The position numbers and the translations under genes were made by a program. From an uncultured Pseudomonadota bacterium (GTDB lineage: Bacteria; Pseudomonadota; Gammaproteobacteria; Burkholderiales; Burkholderiaceae), in assembly GCA_946480245.1 (NCBI GenBank), contig CAMLIZ010000148.1, positions 1 through 11,461 of the forward strand: a stretch of DNA of 11,461 nt, in the 5' to 3' direction. Below the pieces are notes generated by a model. That model searched no databases, was not told the DNA's origin, and saw only the letters and a program-made list of their open reading frames with translations. This document shows, piece by piece, positions 1 to 7,205 of the stretch; within the stretch, counting starts at the first letter, position 1, and every line of letters starts with the position of its first letter.

Positions 1-200
1 AGATCGACGCATCGCTCGGGGTTGGAACAGCCGGCCTCCGCCTGCGACGCGTCGGCGTTCGATGCGCCAGCCGCTTCACGCTCTGCCTGCTCCGCGCGCG
101 CGATGCGCAACAGCTTGCGCCGAAGTTCGACCCGGCTGTGCTCGCGCTGCGCCAGCCAGCCCAGCGCGCGCGCCTTCAGCGACAGCCGTTGGCGCGGCAT
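1..200 (-). CDS. recX: RecX regulatory protein, N-terminal part (cut by window edge)
   Basis: RecX binds RecA filaments and limits or modulates recombinase activity. The visible 66 codons start MPRQRLSLKARALGWLAQRE and continue with HSRVELRRKLLRIA, the typical first helical repeat of RecX (a short basic start, then an ARALGWLAQREHSR-ELRRKL pattern). Residues ~37-60 are an Ala/Glu/Ser-rich stretch before NPERCVDL, longer than the equivalent spacer in E. coli RecX. The ATG at 198-200 lies 9 nt after the recA stop, with a GGAG (213-216) about 12 nt upstream of it. Position directly downstream of recA on the same strand is the classical recA-recX arrangement and implies cotranscription under SOS control. 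No intrinsic terminator fits in the gap. The C-terminal part lies outside the window. Identity rests on the N-terminal motif plus context. Confidence 0.9.
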   Translation of the reverse strand, partial: MPRQRLSLKARALGWLAQREHSRVELRRKLLRIARAEQAEREAAGASNADASQAEAGCSNPERCVD

Positions 201-209
201 GCCGACGGT

Positions 210-1256
210 TTACTCCGCAGAGGCCAGTGCTCCGGCGGGCAACAGCGGAATGCCCATCGCCTCGCGCACCTTGTTCTCGATCTCGATGGCGAGATCAGCG
301 TTCTCGCGCAGGAACTCGCGCGAGTTGTCCTTGCCCTGACCGATCTTCTCGCCGTTGTAGGCGTACCAGGCTCCCGACTTGTCGAGCACCTTGGCGGCCA
401 CGCCCATGTCGATGATCTCGCCTTCGCGGCTGATGCCCTCGCCATAGAGGATGTCGAACTCGGCCGTCTTGAACGGGGGGGCCACCTTGTTCTTCACGAC
501 CTTGACCTTGGTCTCGCTCCCGATCACTTCCTCGCCCTTCTTGATGCTGCCGGTGCGGCGGATGTCCAGGCGTACCGAGGCATAGAACTTCAGGGCATTG
601 CCGCCGGTGGTGGTTTCGGGGCTGCCGAACATCACGCCGATCTTCATGCGGATCTGGTTGATGAAGATGACCATGCAGTTGGTCTTCTTGATCGTGGCGG
701 TGAGCTTGCGCAGCGCCTGGCTCATCAGACGGGCCTGCAGGCCGGGCAGGGAGTCGCCCATTTCGCCTTCGAGCTCCGCCTTGGGCGTGAGCGCGGCCAC
801 CGAGTCGACGACGATCAGGTCGACCGAGCCCGAGCGCACCAGTGCGTCGACGATCTCGAGCGCCTGCTCGCCGGTGTCGGGCTGGGAGATCAGCAGATCC
901 TGCAAGTTGACGCCCAGCTTCTGGGCGTACTGGGCGTCGAGCGCATGCTCGGCGTCGATGAAGGCGCACGTGCCTTCCTGCTTCTGCATTTCGGCGATGA
1001 CCTGCAGCGTGAGCGTGGTTTTGCCTGAGGACTCTGGGCCATAGATCTCGACCACCCGGCCGCGCGGCAGGCCGCCGACGCCGAGCGCGATATCCAGCCC
1101 GAGCGAGCCGGTGGAAACCACCTGGATGTCCTCGATCTTCTCGCCCTCGCCCAGGCGCATGATCGAGCCCTTGCCGAACTGCTTTTCGATCTGCGACAGC
1201 GCGGCCTGCAAGGCCTTGGCTTTTTCGGTGTTCAGGGCTTTGACGGGTGCATCCAT
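210..1256 (-). CDS. recA: RecA recombinase
   Basis: RecA is the ATP-dependent strand-exchange protein of homologous recombination and the co-protease that triggers LexA self-cleavage. The product is 348 residues (E. coli 353). Visible landmarks are the Walker A motif GPESSGKT (73-80), the DAEHALD segment with the catalytic Glu at 103, Walker B LIVVD (147-151), the L1 region around [10 protein letters not shown] (163-172), and the L2 DNA-binding loop with [20 protein letters not shown] (200-219). The start is well supported: GGAG (1266-1269) lies 9 nt upstream, and [20 protein letters not shown] is a normal RecA beginning. A -10 element and a LexA box lie upstream, so SOS induction is expected. 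One oddity is the C-terminus ([12 protein letters not shown]), which lacks the cluster of acidic residues that autoregulates E. coli RecA. Confidence 0.99.
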   Translation of the reverse strand: MDAPVKALNTEKAKALQAALSQIEKQFGKGSIMRLGEGEKIEDIQVVSTGSLGLDIALGVGGLPRGRVVEIYGPESSGKTTLTLQVIAEMQKQEGTCAFIDAEHALDAQYAQKLGVNLQDLLISQPDTGEQALEIVDALVRSGSVDLIVVDSVAALTPKAELEGEMGDSLPGLQARLMSQALRKLTATIKKTNCMVIFINQIRMKIGVMFGSPETTTGGNALKFYASVRLDIRRTGSIKKGEEVIGSETKVKVVKNKVAPPFKTAEFDILYGEGISREGEIIDMGVAAKVLDKSGAWYAYNGEKIGQGKDNSREFLRENADLAIEIENKVREAMGIPLLPAGALASAE

Positions 1257-1285
1257 TTGCGAAATCTCCGGGTGGGGCTGACGGC

Positions 1286-1291
1286 ATTATG
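1286..1291 (-). promoter_or_regulatory. recA promoter -10 element
   Basis: On the minus strand this reads CATAAT, a 5/6 match to the sigma-70 -10 consensus. It lies 30 nt upstream of the recA ATG, predicting a short leader of about 23 nt. No good -35 hexamer is seen at 16-18 nt; the LexA box occupies that region. A weaker alternative uses TTGAAA further upstream (about 1333) with a poor -10 inside the LexA box. Confidence 0.55.
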
Positions 1292-1300
1292 GCAGAGTGG

Positions 1301-1316
1301 CTGGATATTCGTACAG
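1301..1316. promoter_or_regulatory. LexA (SOS) operator of recA
   Basis: The site reads CTGGATATTCGTACAG on the plus strand and CTGTACGAATATCCAG on the minus strand. It fits the gammaproteobacterial/betaproteobacterial SOS box CTG-N10-CAG, with a full CTGT half on the recA-sense side and AT-rich centre. It lies 45 bp upstream of the recA ATG and 9 bp upstream of the -10 element, where bound LexA would block RNA polymerase. The position and the gene it serves make this a strong call. Confidence 0.88.
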
Positions 1317-1322
1317 TGATTC

Positions 1323-1354
1323 TTGCCCTTTCAAATCGCCCGAATCCCTAGAAT
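1323..1354 (+). promoter_or_regulatory. Possible promoter of the two-component operon
   Basis: TAGAAT at 1349-1354 matches the -10 consensus at 5/6 and lies 41 nt upstream of the response-regulator ATG. TTGCCC at 1323-1328 is the best -35 candidate, but the spacer is 20 nt, longer than optimal, so a transcription activator may be needed or the -35 call may be wrong. The LexA box of recA ends only 6 bp upstream of this candidate -35. Confidence 0.35.
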
Positions 1355-1395
1355 GAAGCGCTGCTCTGCAGCCTAGACAACATGGAGACAACAGG

Positions 1396-2073
1396 ATGCG
1401 GATCCTGATTGCCGAGGACGACCAGGTGCTGGCCGACGGCCTGTTGCGATCGCTGCGCAACGCGGGCTATGCAGTAGACCAGGTGGGCAGCGGCACCGAG
1501 GCGGACGCCGCCTTGTCCTCGCACGAGTTCGATCTCTTGATCCTCGATCTCGGGCTGCCGAAGCTCCATGGCTTGGAGGTGCTGCGCAAGCTGCGCGCAC
1601 GCGGTTCTGCGTTGCCTGTGCTGATCCTTACAGCCGCCGACAGCGTCGAGCAGCGCGTGAAGGGGCTGGATCTCGGCGCCGACGACTACATGGCCAAGCC
1701 GTTCTCGCTGCAGGAGCTGGAAGCGCGCGTGCGCGCGCTGACCCGGCGCGGCCTCGGCACCGCCTCCAGCATCATCAAGCACGGCCCGCTCACGTTCGAC
1801 GCCACCGGGCGGGTGGCCTACATCAACGACCAGATGATCGACCTGTCGGCGCGCGAGCTGAGCCTGCTCGAGGTGCTGCTGCAGCGCGCGGGCCGCCTGG
1901 TCAGCAAGGACCAGCTGGTCGAGCGGCTGTGCGAGTGGGGCGAAGAGGTGAGCAACAACGCGATCGAGGTGTACATCCACCGCCTGCGCAAGAAGATCGA
2001 GCAAGGGCCGATCCGCATCGCCACCGTGCGCGGGCTGGGCTACTGCCTCGAGAAGGTGAAGAGCGACGCGTGA
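1396..2073 (+). CDS. OmpR/PhoB-family response regulator (QseB/TctD-like)
   Basis: This is a DNA-binding response regulator expected to be phosphorylated by the kinase encoded next to it. Its 225 residues have the normal two-domain layout. The receiver (1-~118) has acidic-pocket residues E7, D8 and D9, the phospho-acceptor D51 in LLILDLGLP, T79, and K101 in DDYMAKPF. An OmpR-type winged helix (~127-219) follows, with the SARELSLLEVLL helix and the VYIHRLRKKI recognition helix and wing ending in VRGLGYCLEK. The start is set by GGAG (1384-1387), 8 nt before the ATG; an earlier ATG at 1382 is out of frame. It is divergent from recA, and its stop overlaps the kinase start. The closest family by motif is QseB/TctD/PmrA, but the target genes and signal cannot be inferred. 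Confidence 0.95.
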   Translation: MRILIAEDDQVLADGLLRSLRNAGYAVDQVGSGTEADAALSSHEFDLLILDLGLPKLHGLEVLRKLRARGSALPVLILTAADSVEQRVKGLDLGADDYMAKPFSLQELEARVRALTRRGLGTASSIIKHGPLTFDATGRVAYINDQMIDLSARELSLLEVLLQRAGRLVSKDQLVERLCEWGEEVSNNAIEVYIHRLRKKIEQGPIRIATVRGLGYCLEKVKSDA

Positions 2074-3500
2074 AGGAACAGCGTTCGCTGTTCGGCGAGA
2101 TCCTCGACTGGATGCTCGCGCCGCTGCTGCTGCTGTGGCCGATGAGTGTGGCGCTCACCTGGCTGGTGGCCCAGGGCATCGCCAGCAAGCCGTACGACCG
2201 CGAGCTCGGTGAACTGGCGCGCGTGCTCGCCCGTCGCGTGGTGGTGGAGCAGGCCGGCGTGCAGGTGCGCACGCCCGAAGTGCTGGCCGACCTGCTCCGC
2301 CCCGACGACAGCGACCAGCTGTACTACCAGGTGCTCGGCCTGCGCGGCGAGCTGGTGAGCGGTGACCGCGAACTGCCGGTGCCCGACGAGGAGCGGCCCG
2401 CCGGCAGCGCCGAGCTGCGCTTCCGCGACGACACCGTGCATGGCGAGTCGGTGCGCGTGGCCTATCTCTGGCTGGCCGCGAACGGGCCAGGCCGCAGCCC
2501 GCCGCTGGTGCAGGTGGCGGAGACGCTGGACAAGCGCTCCCGCCTCGCCACCGAGATCATCAAGGGGGTGATCCTGCCGCAGTTCGTGATCCTGCCGCTG
2601 GCCGTGCTGCTGGTGTGGCTTGCGCTCGCACGTGGGATCGCACCCTTGAATGACCTGCAGCAGCGCATCCGGCGCCGCGAAAGCCATGACCTCAGCCCGA
2701 TCGACGAGGGCAACGCGCCTGAGGAAGTTGCGCCGCTGGTGCGCGCCATCAACGACCTGCTGGCGCGGTTGGACCAGTCGATGGGACAGCAGAAGCACTT
2801 CCTCGCCGACGCGGCCCATCAGTTGAAGACGCCGCTGGCCGGCCTTCGCACCCAGGCGGAGCTGGCGCAGCAGGAGATCGACGCCGGCCGGCAGGACCCG
2901 CAGGCCCTGAAGCGATCGCTGCAGCAGATCGCTCGCTCCAGCCAGCGCGCCGCGCACATGGTGAACCAGCTGCTCGCGATGGCGCGCGCCGAGGACAAGG
3001 AGCAGGCACTCAAGCCGCAGGACGTGCCGCTGGCGCGCCTGGCCACAGAGACGGTGCGCGACTTCGTGCCGCGTGCGATGGACAAGCGCATCGACCTCGG
3101 CTACGAGGGCCCCGAGCGCGATGACCCGCGCTTTCGTCTGGTCGGCCAGCCCGTGCTGGTGCGCGAGTTGATCCGCAACCTGGTGGACAACGCACTGCAG
3201 TACACGCCCGCCGGCGGCAGCGCCACCGTGCGCGTGATGCCCGATCCGTTCGGGCAGGTGATCGTGCTGCAGGTGGAGGATTCGGGCCCCGGCATTCCGG
3301 AGGCCGAGCGCGAGCTGGTGTTCCAGCCCTTCTACCGCGCCCTCGGCACCAACGTCGACGGCAGCGGCCTGGGCCTGGCGATCGTGCGCGAGATCGCGCA
3401 ACAGCACGGCGCCGAGATCGTGGTGGAGGACGCGCAGCCGCGCGGCAGCGGCCAATCCCCGGGCACGCGCATCACGGTGCGCTTTCGCACCGAGCCTTAG
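2070..3500 (+). CDS. Sensor histidine kinase (QseC/TctE-like)
   Basis: This is an inner-membrane sensor kinase, the partner of the upstream response regulator. With a GTG start at 2070 overlapping the regulator stop (GTGA), it has 476 residues. GAAGAG at 2058-2063, 6 nt upstream, is a partial ribosome site. The order is: TM1 (~14-36), a periplasmic sensor of ~125 residues (~38-163), TM2 (~166-187), a HAMP-like linker, and the dimerisation/phosphotransfer helix with H250 in FLADAAHQLKTPLAGL. The catalytic domain has an N box (RNLVDNALQYTP, 369-380), G1 DSGPGIP (404-410), an F box around FQPFYRA (418-424), and G2 GSGLGLAIV (431-439). All catalytic motifs are intact. The periplasmic sensor resembles the 2CSK_N type found in QseC/TctE kinases, so a small-molecule ligand is plausible but unidentified. 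Its stop is one base from the convergent rodA stop. Confidence 0.93.
   Translation: MKEQRSLFGEILDWMLAPLLLLWPMSVALTWLVAQGIASKPYDRELGELARVLARRVVVEQAGVQVRTPEVLADLLRPDDSDQLYYQVLGLRGELVSGDRELPVPDEERPAGSAELRFRDDTVHGESVRVAYLWLAANGPGRSPPLVQVAETLDKRSRLATEIIKGVILPQFVILPLAVLLVWLALARGIAPLNDLQQRIRRRESHDLSPIDEGNAPEEVAPLVRAINDLLARLDQSMGQQKHFLADAAHQLKTPLAGLRTQAELAQQEIDAGRQDPQALKRSLQQIARSSQRAAHMVNQLLAMARAEDKEQALKPQDVPLARLATETVRDFVPRAMDKRIDLGYEGPERDDPRFRLVGQPVLVRELIRNLVDNALQYTPAGGSATVRVMPDPFGQVIVLQVEDSGPGIPEAERELVFQPFYRALGTNVDGSGLGLAIVREIAQQHGAEIVVEDAQPRGSGQSPGTRITVRFRTEP
3475..3492. other. Perfect hairpin at convergent kinase/rodA 3' ends
   Basis: CGGTGCG (3475-3481) pairs fully with CGCACCG (3486-3492) around a 4-nt loop. 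On the minus strand the apex is GCGAAAGC, a known very stable mini-hairpin sequence. It lies inside the last codons of the kinase gene, ending 5 nt before its stop codon, and 10 nt past the rodA stop in the rodA direction. No T-tract follows on either strand, so it is not a canonical intrinsic terminator. It may protect mRNA 3' ends or assist termination from both sides. Confidence 0.4.
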
Positions 3501-3501
3501 C

Positions 3502-4656
3502 TCAGGTCTGCATCAGCCGCCGGCTGCGCGCAATCGACATCAGGATGCCGAGCCCTAGCCCGAGCGTGACCATTGCGGTGCCGCCATAGCTGATGAAGGG
3601 CAGCGGAATGCCCACCACCGGCAGGATGCCGCTGACCATGCCCATGTTGACGAAGGCATAGGTGAAGAAGCTGAGCGTGATGGCCCCCGCCAGCAGGCGC
3701 GAGAACAGCGTCGGCGCCTCCGCCGCGATCATCAGCCCGCGGAAGATCAGGAACACGAAGCCGAACACCAGCAGCGCGGCGCCCAGCAGGCCGAACTCCT
3801 CGGAGAAGGCGGCGAAGATGAAGTCGGTGGTGCGCTCGGGAATGAACTCCAGGTGCGTCTGCGTGCCCTTCATGAAGCCCTTGCCGCTCAGGCCACCCGA
3901 GCCGATGGCGATCATGCCCTGGATGATGTGGAAGCCCTTGCCCAACGGATCGGTGGTGGGATCGAGCAGCGTGCACACGCGGTGCTTCTGGTAATCGCGC
4001 ATGCCGGGCCACTGCACGTCGGGCTGGCAGATCCTGCCGCCGTAGAAGATCAGTGCGGTGACCGCAATCGCGCCCACCAGCAGCACCGGCAGGATCAGGC
4101 GCCACGACAAGCCCGCGAAGAAGATCACGTAGAAGCCGGCCGACAGCACCAGGATGGCCGTGCCCAGGTCGGGCTGCTTGACGATCAATGCCACGGGCAC
4201 GAGCAGCAGCAGGCCGGCCACCGCGAAGTCGAGCGCGCGCAGCAGGCCTTCGCGGCGCTGGAACCACCAGGCCAGCATCAGCGGCATCGCGATCTTCAGG
4301 ATCTCCGATGGCTGGATCACAACGCCGACGTTGAGCCAGCGCGTGGCGCCCTTCTTGGTGATGCCCATCACCGCGGTGGCGACCAGCAGCGCCACGCCCA
4401 CCGTGTACAGCGGGACCGCCAGCGCCATCAGCCGCTGCGGCGGCACCTGCGCCACCAGGAACATCAGCCCGAGCGCGAGCAGCATGTTGCGCGCGTGGTC
4501 CGGAAAGCGCGTGCCGGAGTCGAAGCCTGCCGAATACATCGTGACCAGCCCGATGCCGCACAGCAGCAGCACGGCCAGCACCAGCAGGATGTCGAAGCCG
4601 GTGAAGGCCGGCGCGATGCGCTGCCACAGCGGTGGCTTGTTGACGACGGTGTTCAT
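3502..4656 (-). CDS. rodA: RodA, SEDS-family peptidoglycan glycosyltransferase
   Basis: RodA polymerises lipid II into glycan strands for side-wall growth, paired with PBP2. The product is 384 residues (E. coli 370) with about ten hydrophobic membrane segments. Diagnostic blocks are KKGATRWLNVG (101-111), QPSEILKIAMPL (115-126), the periplasmic loop LDPTTDPLGKGFHIIQ (231-246) containing the likely catalytic Asp at 236, IAIGSGGLSGKGFMKGTQ (249-266), FIPERTTDFIFA (271-282), and the SEDS signature from GILPVVGIPL to FISYGGT (343-360). The frame stays open far upstream, but the true start is the ATG at 4654-4656 (MNTVVNKPPLWQR). It has a GGGAG site 7 nt upstream and a 4-nt ATGA overlap with the mrdA stop. 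It is the last gene of the mre operon and meets the kinase gene tail to tail. Confidence 0.97.
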   Translation of the reverse strand: MNTVVNKPPLWQRIAPAFTGFDILLVLAVLLLCGIGLVTMYSAGFDSGTRFPDHARNMLLALGLMFLVAQVPPQRLMALAVPLYTVGVALLVATAVMGITKKGATRWLNVGVVIQPSEILKIAMPLMLAWWFQRREGLLRALDFAVAGLLLLVPVALIVKQPDLGTAILVLSAGFYVIFFAGLSWRLILPVLLVGAIAVTALIFYGGRICQPDVQWPGMRDYQKHRVCTLLDPTTDPLGKGFHIIQGMIAIGSGGLSGKGFMKGTQTHLEFIPERTTDFIFAAFSEEFGLLGAALLVFGFVFLIFRGLMIAAEAPTLFSRLLAGAITLSFFTYAFVNMGMVSGILPVVGIPLPFISYGGTAMVTLGLGLGILMSIARSRRLMQT

Positions 4657-6680
4657 CGCGTTGCTCCCGATGCGGTTGCGCCGACCGGCGGCAGCACGCG
4701 GCTGGCGGCCGCTTCCGGCGCCGACGCGGCCAGTACGGCCGAGGCCGCCTGCGCGATCGGCACTGGCGGGCGCACCGGCGCGGTGGCCTTGCCGGCCTGC
4801 ACCGCAGCGATGTCCTCCGGCGTGGGGTACAGGCCGAGCAACCAGTAGTCGAGCACGCGGCGCGCAATCGGCGCGGCCGACTGCGCGCCAAAGCCGGCGT
4901 TCTCCACCACCAGCGCCACGGCGATCTTGGGGTCGTCGGCGGGCGCGAAGGCGATGAACAGCGCGTGGTCGCGCAGGTGCTCGGCCACCTTGGCGGCGTT
5001 GTACTTCTCGTTCGCCTTCACGCCCACCACCTGGGCGGTGCCGGTCTTGCCGGCGGACACATAAGGCGTGCCCTGAAAGGCCGTGGCGGAGGTGCCCTCC
5101 TTGTTCACGCCCACCATCGCATGCTTGACCACCGCCACGTTGGCCGGATTCAGCGGCAGCGGTGGCAGCGGCGCGGCGTCGATCGCGCGCTTGGCGCCGG
5201 TGACCGGATCCACCACCTCCTTCACCAGGTGCGGCTTGAAGCGCTCGCCACCGCTGGCCAGCGTGGCCAGCGCGTGCGCCAGCTGCAGGATCGTGAAGCT
5301 GTTGTAGCCCTGCCCAATGCCCAGCGAGATCGTCTCGCCTGCATACCACTTCTGCTGCTCGGGCTTGCGATAGGCGTGCCGCTTCCAGTCGGTGGAGGGC
5401 AGCAGCCCGCGCGATTCGCCGCGGATGTCGATGCCGGTGATCTGGCCGAAACCGAACGGCGCCATGTGCGCGGCGATGGTGTCCACGCCGAGGTCGTTGG
5501 CGAGCATGTAGTAGTAGGTGTCGCAGCTCTGCACGATCGAGCGGTACATGTCGACGATTCCGTGGCCCTCCGGCTTGTCGTCACGGAACTTGTGGTTGCC
5601 GAACCAGAAGTAGCCCGGGTCGGAGATGGCCTGCTGCGGCGTGCGCTTGCCCGTCTCGAGCGCGGCCAGCGCCATGTACGGCTTGTAGGTGGAGCCGGGC
5701 GGGTACTGGCCGTTCAGCGCGCGGTTCAGCAACGGCTTGTCGATGGACTCGTTCAGCTCCTTCCAGCTGTCCACGTCGATGCCGTCGACGAACAGGTTGG
5801 GGTCGAAAGTCGGCTTGCTGACGAAGGCCAGCAGTTCGCCGCTCTTCGGGTCGATGGCTACCAGCGCACCGCGGCGGTCGCCGTACAACTGCTCCACCAT
5901 CTGCTGCAGCTTGATGTCGATCGCCAGCCGCACCGTGTTGCCGGGTGTTGGCGGCCTGGACTTCACGCGCCGCACCGCGCGCCCGGCCGCCGTGGTCTCC
6001 ATCTCCTCGAAGCCGGTCTGGCCGTGCAGCTCGCGTTCGTAGCTTTGCTCGACACCCTGCTTGCCGATGTAGTCGGTGCCGCGGTAGTTGGCCTGCACCT
6101 CGTCAGGCTCGTCCTCCAGCGCCTCCTGCTCCTTCGTGTTGATGCGCCCGATGTAGCCCAGCACATGGCTGGCGAGGTCGCCGAACGGGTAGTGGCGGAA
6201 CAGCCGCGCGCGGATCTCCACCCCCGGAAAGCGGAAGCGCTGCGCGGTGAAGCGCGCCACCTCTTCGTCTGACAGCTTGGTGCGGATGGGCAAGGATTCG
6301 AAGTTCTTCGACTCCTCCATCAGCTTGCGAAAGCGGCGCCGGTCGTAGCTGTCGATGCTGACGATGCGGGCCAGCTCGTCGATCACCGTGTCCATCGGCT
6401 GATCGAGCTTGGAGGGCGTGATCTCGAGCGTGTAGGCCGAGTAGTTGTTGGCGAGAACGATGCCGTTGCGGTCTACGATCAGTCCGCGGTTGGGCACGAT
6501 CGGCACCACCGTGATGCGGTTGTTCTCGGCCTGCACCGAGAGCTGGTCGTGCCGCACCACCTGCAGCACCACGAGGCGGGCCAGCAGCAGCCCGAACGCG
6601 AACAGCACGAACAGCGCCGCCGCCGCCAGACGCAGCCGGAACCGCCCGAGCTCCCGCTCTACGTTCTTCAGCTCGGTCAT
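4653..6680 (-). CDS. mrdA: Penicillin-binding protein 2, elongasome transpeptidase
   Basis: PBP2 is the monofunctional class B transpeptidase that crosslinks the glycan made by RodA. The product is 675 residues (E. coli 633). It has a short cytoplasmic start, one membrane anchor (~17-41), a pedestal/dimerisation domain with NRGLIVDRNG (64-73), and a transpeptidase domain. The active-site Ser is S330 in PPGSTYKP, with K333; the second motif is SCD (385-387), the PBP2-type SxD; and KTG is at 545-547. Residues ~630-675 form an Ala/Pro/Val-rich tail beyond the E. coli length. The start ATG lies 6 nt after the mreD stop, with only a weak ribosome site, suggesting translational coupling. The 3' end overlaps rodA by ATGA. 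Beta-lactams such as mecillinam target this family. Confidence 0.97.
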   Translation of the reverse strand: MTELKNVERELGRFRLRLAAAALFVLFAFGLLLARLVVLQVVRHDQLSVQAENNRITVVPIVPNRGLIVDRNGIVLANNYSAYTLEITPSKLDQPMDTVIDELARIVSIDSYDRRRFRKLMEESKNFESLPIRTKLSDEEVARFTAQRFRFPGVEIRARLFRHYPFGDLASHVLGYIGRINTKEQEALEDEPDEVQANYRGTDYIGKQGVEQSYERELHGQTGFEEMETTAAGRAVRRVKSRPPTPGNTVRLAIDIKLQQMVEQLYGDRRGALVAIDPKSGELLAFVSKPTFDPNLFVDGIDVDSWKELNESIDKPLLNRALNGQYPPGSTYKPYMALAALETGKRTPQQAISDPGYFWFGNHKFRDDKPEGHGIVDMYRSIVQSCDTYYYMLANDLGVDTIAAHMAPFGFGQITGIDIRGESRGLLPSTDWKRHAYRKPEQQKWYAGETISLGIGQGYNSFTILQLAHALATLASGGERFKPHLVKEVVDPVTGAKRAIDAAPLPPLPLNPANVAVVKHAMVGVNKEGTSATAFQGTPYVSAGKTGTAQVVGVKANEKYNAAKVAEHLRDHALFIAFAPADDPKIAVALVVENAGFGAQSAAPIARRVLDYWLLGLYPTPEDIAAVQAGKATAPVRPPVPIAQAASAVLAASAPEAAASRVLPPVGATASGATR

Positions 6681-6686
6681 CGGCGG

Positions 6687-7205
6687 CTACAGCGGGCGGT
6701 TCTCGTCGCGGTCGGGCGGGCGGCGCTGCGGCGCCAGCAGCAGCCAGCTGGCCACCGGCCACAACAAGGCCTCGAACACCGGGGCCAGCAGGATGCTCCA
6801 GCCCGGGAAAACGCCGCCGGCAAGCAGGCGGATGACCAGCGACACCCCATGCGCGCCGGCAAACAGCGGCAGCACCTGCAGCGCCTGCTCACTGACCCCG
6901 AACCACAGCAGCCGGCGATGGATCATCGTGGCCAGAAAGGCCAGCAGCGTATAGGCGAGTGCATGCTGGCCAAGCAGCGCAGCGTCGTGCACGTCCATCA
7001 TCAACCCGAACACGAAGGCAGCGCCCACCCCCACGCGCAGCGGCTGGTGTACCGCCCAGAACACCAGCGCGACCGCCAGCACGTCGGGCAGTGCCGGCAC
7101 GCGGCCGAAAGGCACGAGGTTGAACGTGAAGGCCAGCAACAGCGTGAACCACATGAACAGCGGGTTCACCGGCAGCAGCAGCTGGTCGCCGCGCGGCATG
7201 ATCAT
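6687..7205 (-). CDS. mreD: Rod-shape-determining protein MreD
   Basis: MreD is a small integral membrane subunit of the elongasome that binds MreC and supports activation of PBP2-RodA. The product is 172 residues (E. coli 162), almost entirely hydrophobic, with about five to six predicted membrane segments (roughly 14-32, 40-53, 60-73, 82-97, 107-128, 136-158). The motif FVFGLMMDVHDAALLGQHAL (64-83) is characteristic of the family. The tail RRPPDRDENRPL is polar and probably cytoplasmic. The ATG at 7203-7205 overlaps the mreC stop as ATGA and has GAGGGAG (7211-7217) 5 nt upstream. A second in-frame ATG at 7197-7199 is possible. Sequence conservation in this family is low, so identity rests on both motif and position between mreC and mrdA. 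Confidence 0.94.
   Translation of the reverse strand: MIMPRGDQLLLPVNPLFMWFTLLLAFTFNLVPFGRVPALPDVLAVALVFWAVHQPLRVGVGAAFVFGLMMDVHDAALLGQHALAYTLLAFLATMIHRRLLWFGVSEQALQVLPLFAGAHGVSLVIRLLAGGVFPGWSILLAPVFEALLWPVASWLLLAPQRRPPDRDENRPL

Noticed and set aside
138..1028. Plus-strand open frame (296 codons) opposite recA
   Set aside because: It is fully explained as the antisense of recA in GC-rich DNA.
1929..2069. N-terminal extension of the histidine kinase to 1929
   Set aside because: The extra 47 residues are Arg-rich, lie inside the response-regulator gene in another frame, and precede a normal kinase start at the overlapping GTG.
2040..3455. Long minus-strand open frame (471 codons) opposite the histidine kinase
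   Set aside because: Its product is a His/Arg/Leu/Gln-rich mirror of a high-GC gene with no recognisable domain. The plus strand encodes a complete kinase with all catalytic motifs.
3514..3526. CAGCC-GCC-GGCTG hairpin in the rodA 3' end
   Set aside because: It is a short 5-bp stem within coding sequence and without a T-tract.
3853..4848. Plus-strand open frame (331 codons) opposite rodA/mrdA
   Set aside because: It is His/Gln/Asp-rich and antisense to conserved SEDS motifs, with no evidence of expression.
4657..5349. N-terminal extension of rodA to 5349
   Set aside because: The extra 231 residues are an out-of-frame reading of mrdA. The ATG at 4656 has a good ribosome site and matches the RodA family start.
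4965..6272. Plus-strand open frame (435 codons) opposite mrdA
   Set aside because: It mirrors the PBP2 gene, and its Val/Leu/Gln/His-rich product has no recognisable fold.
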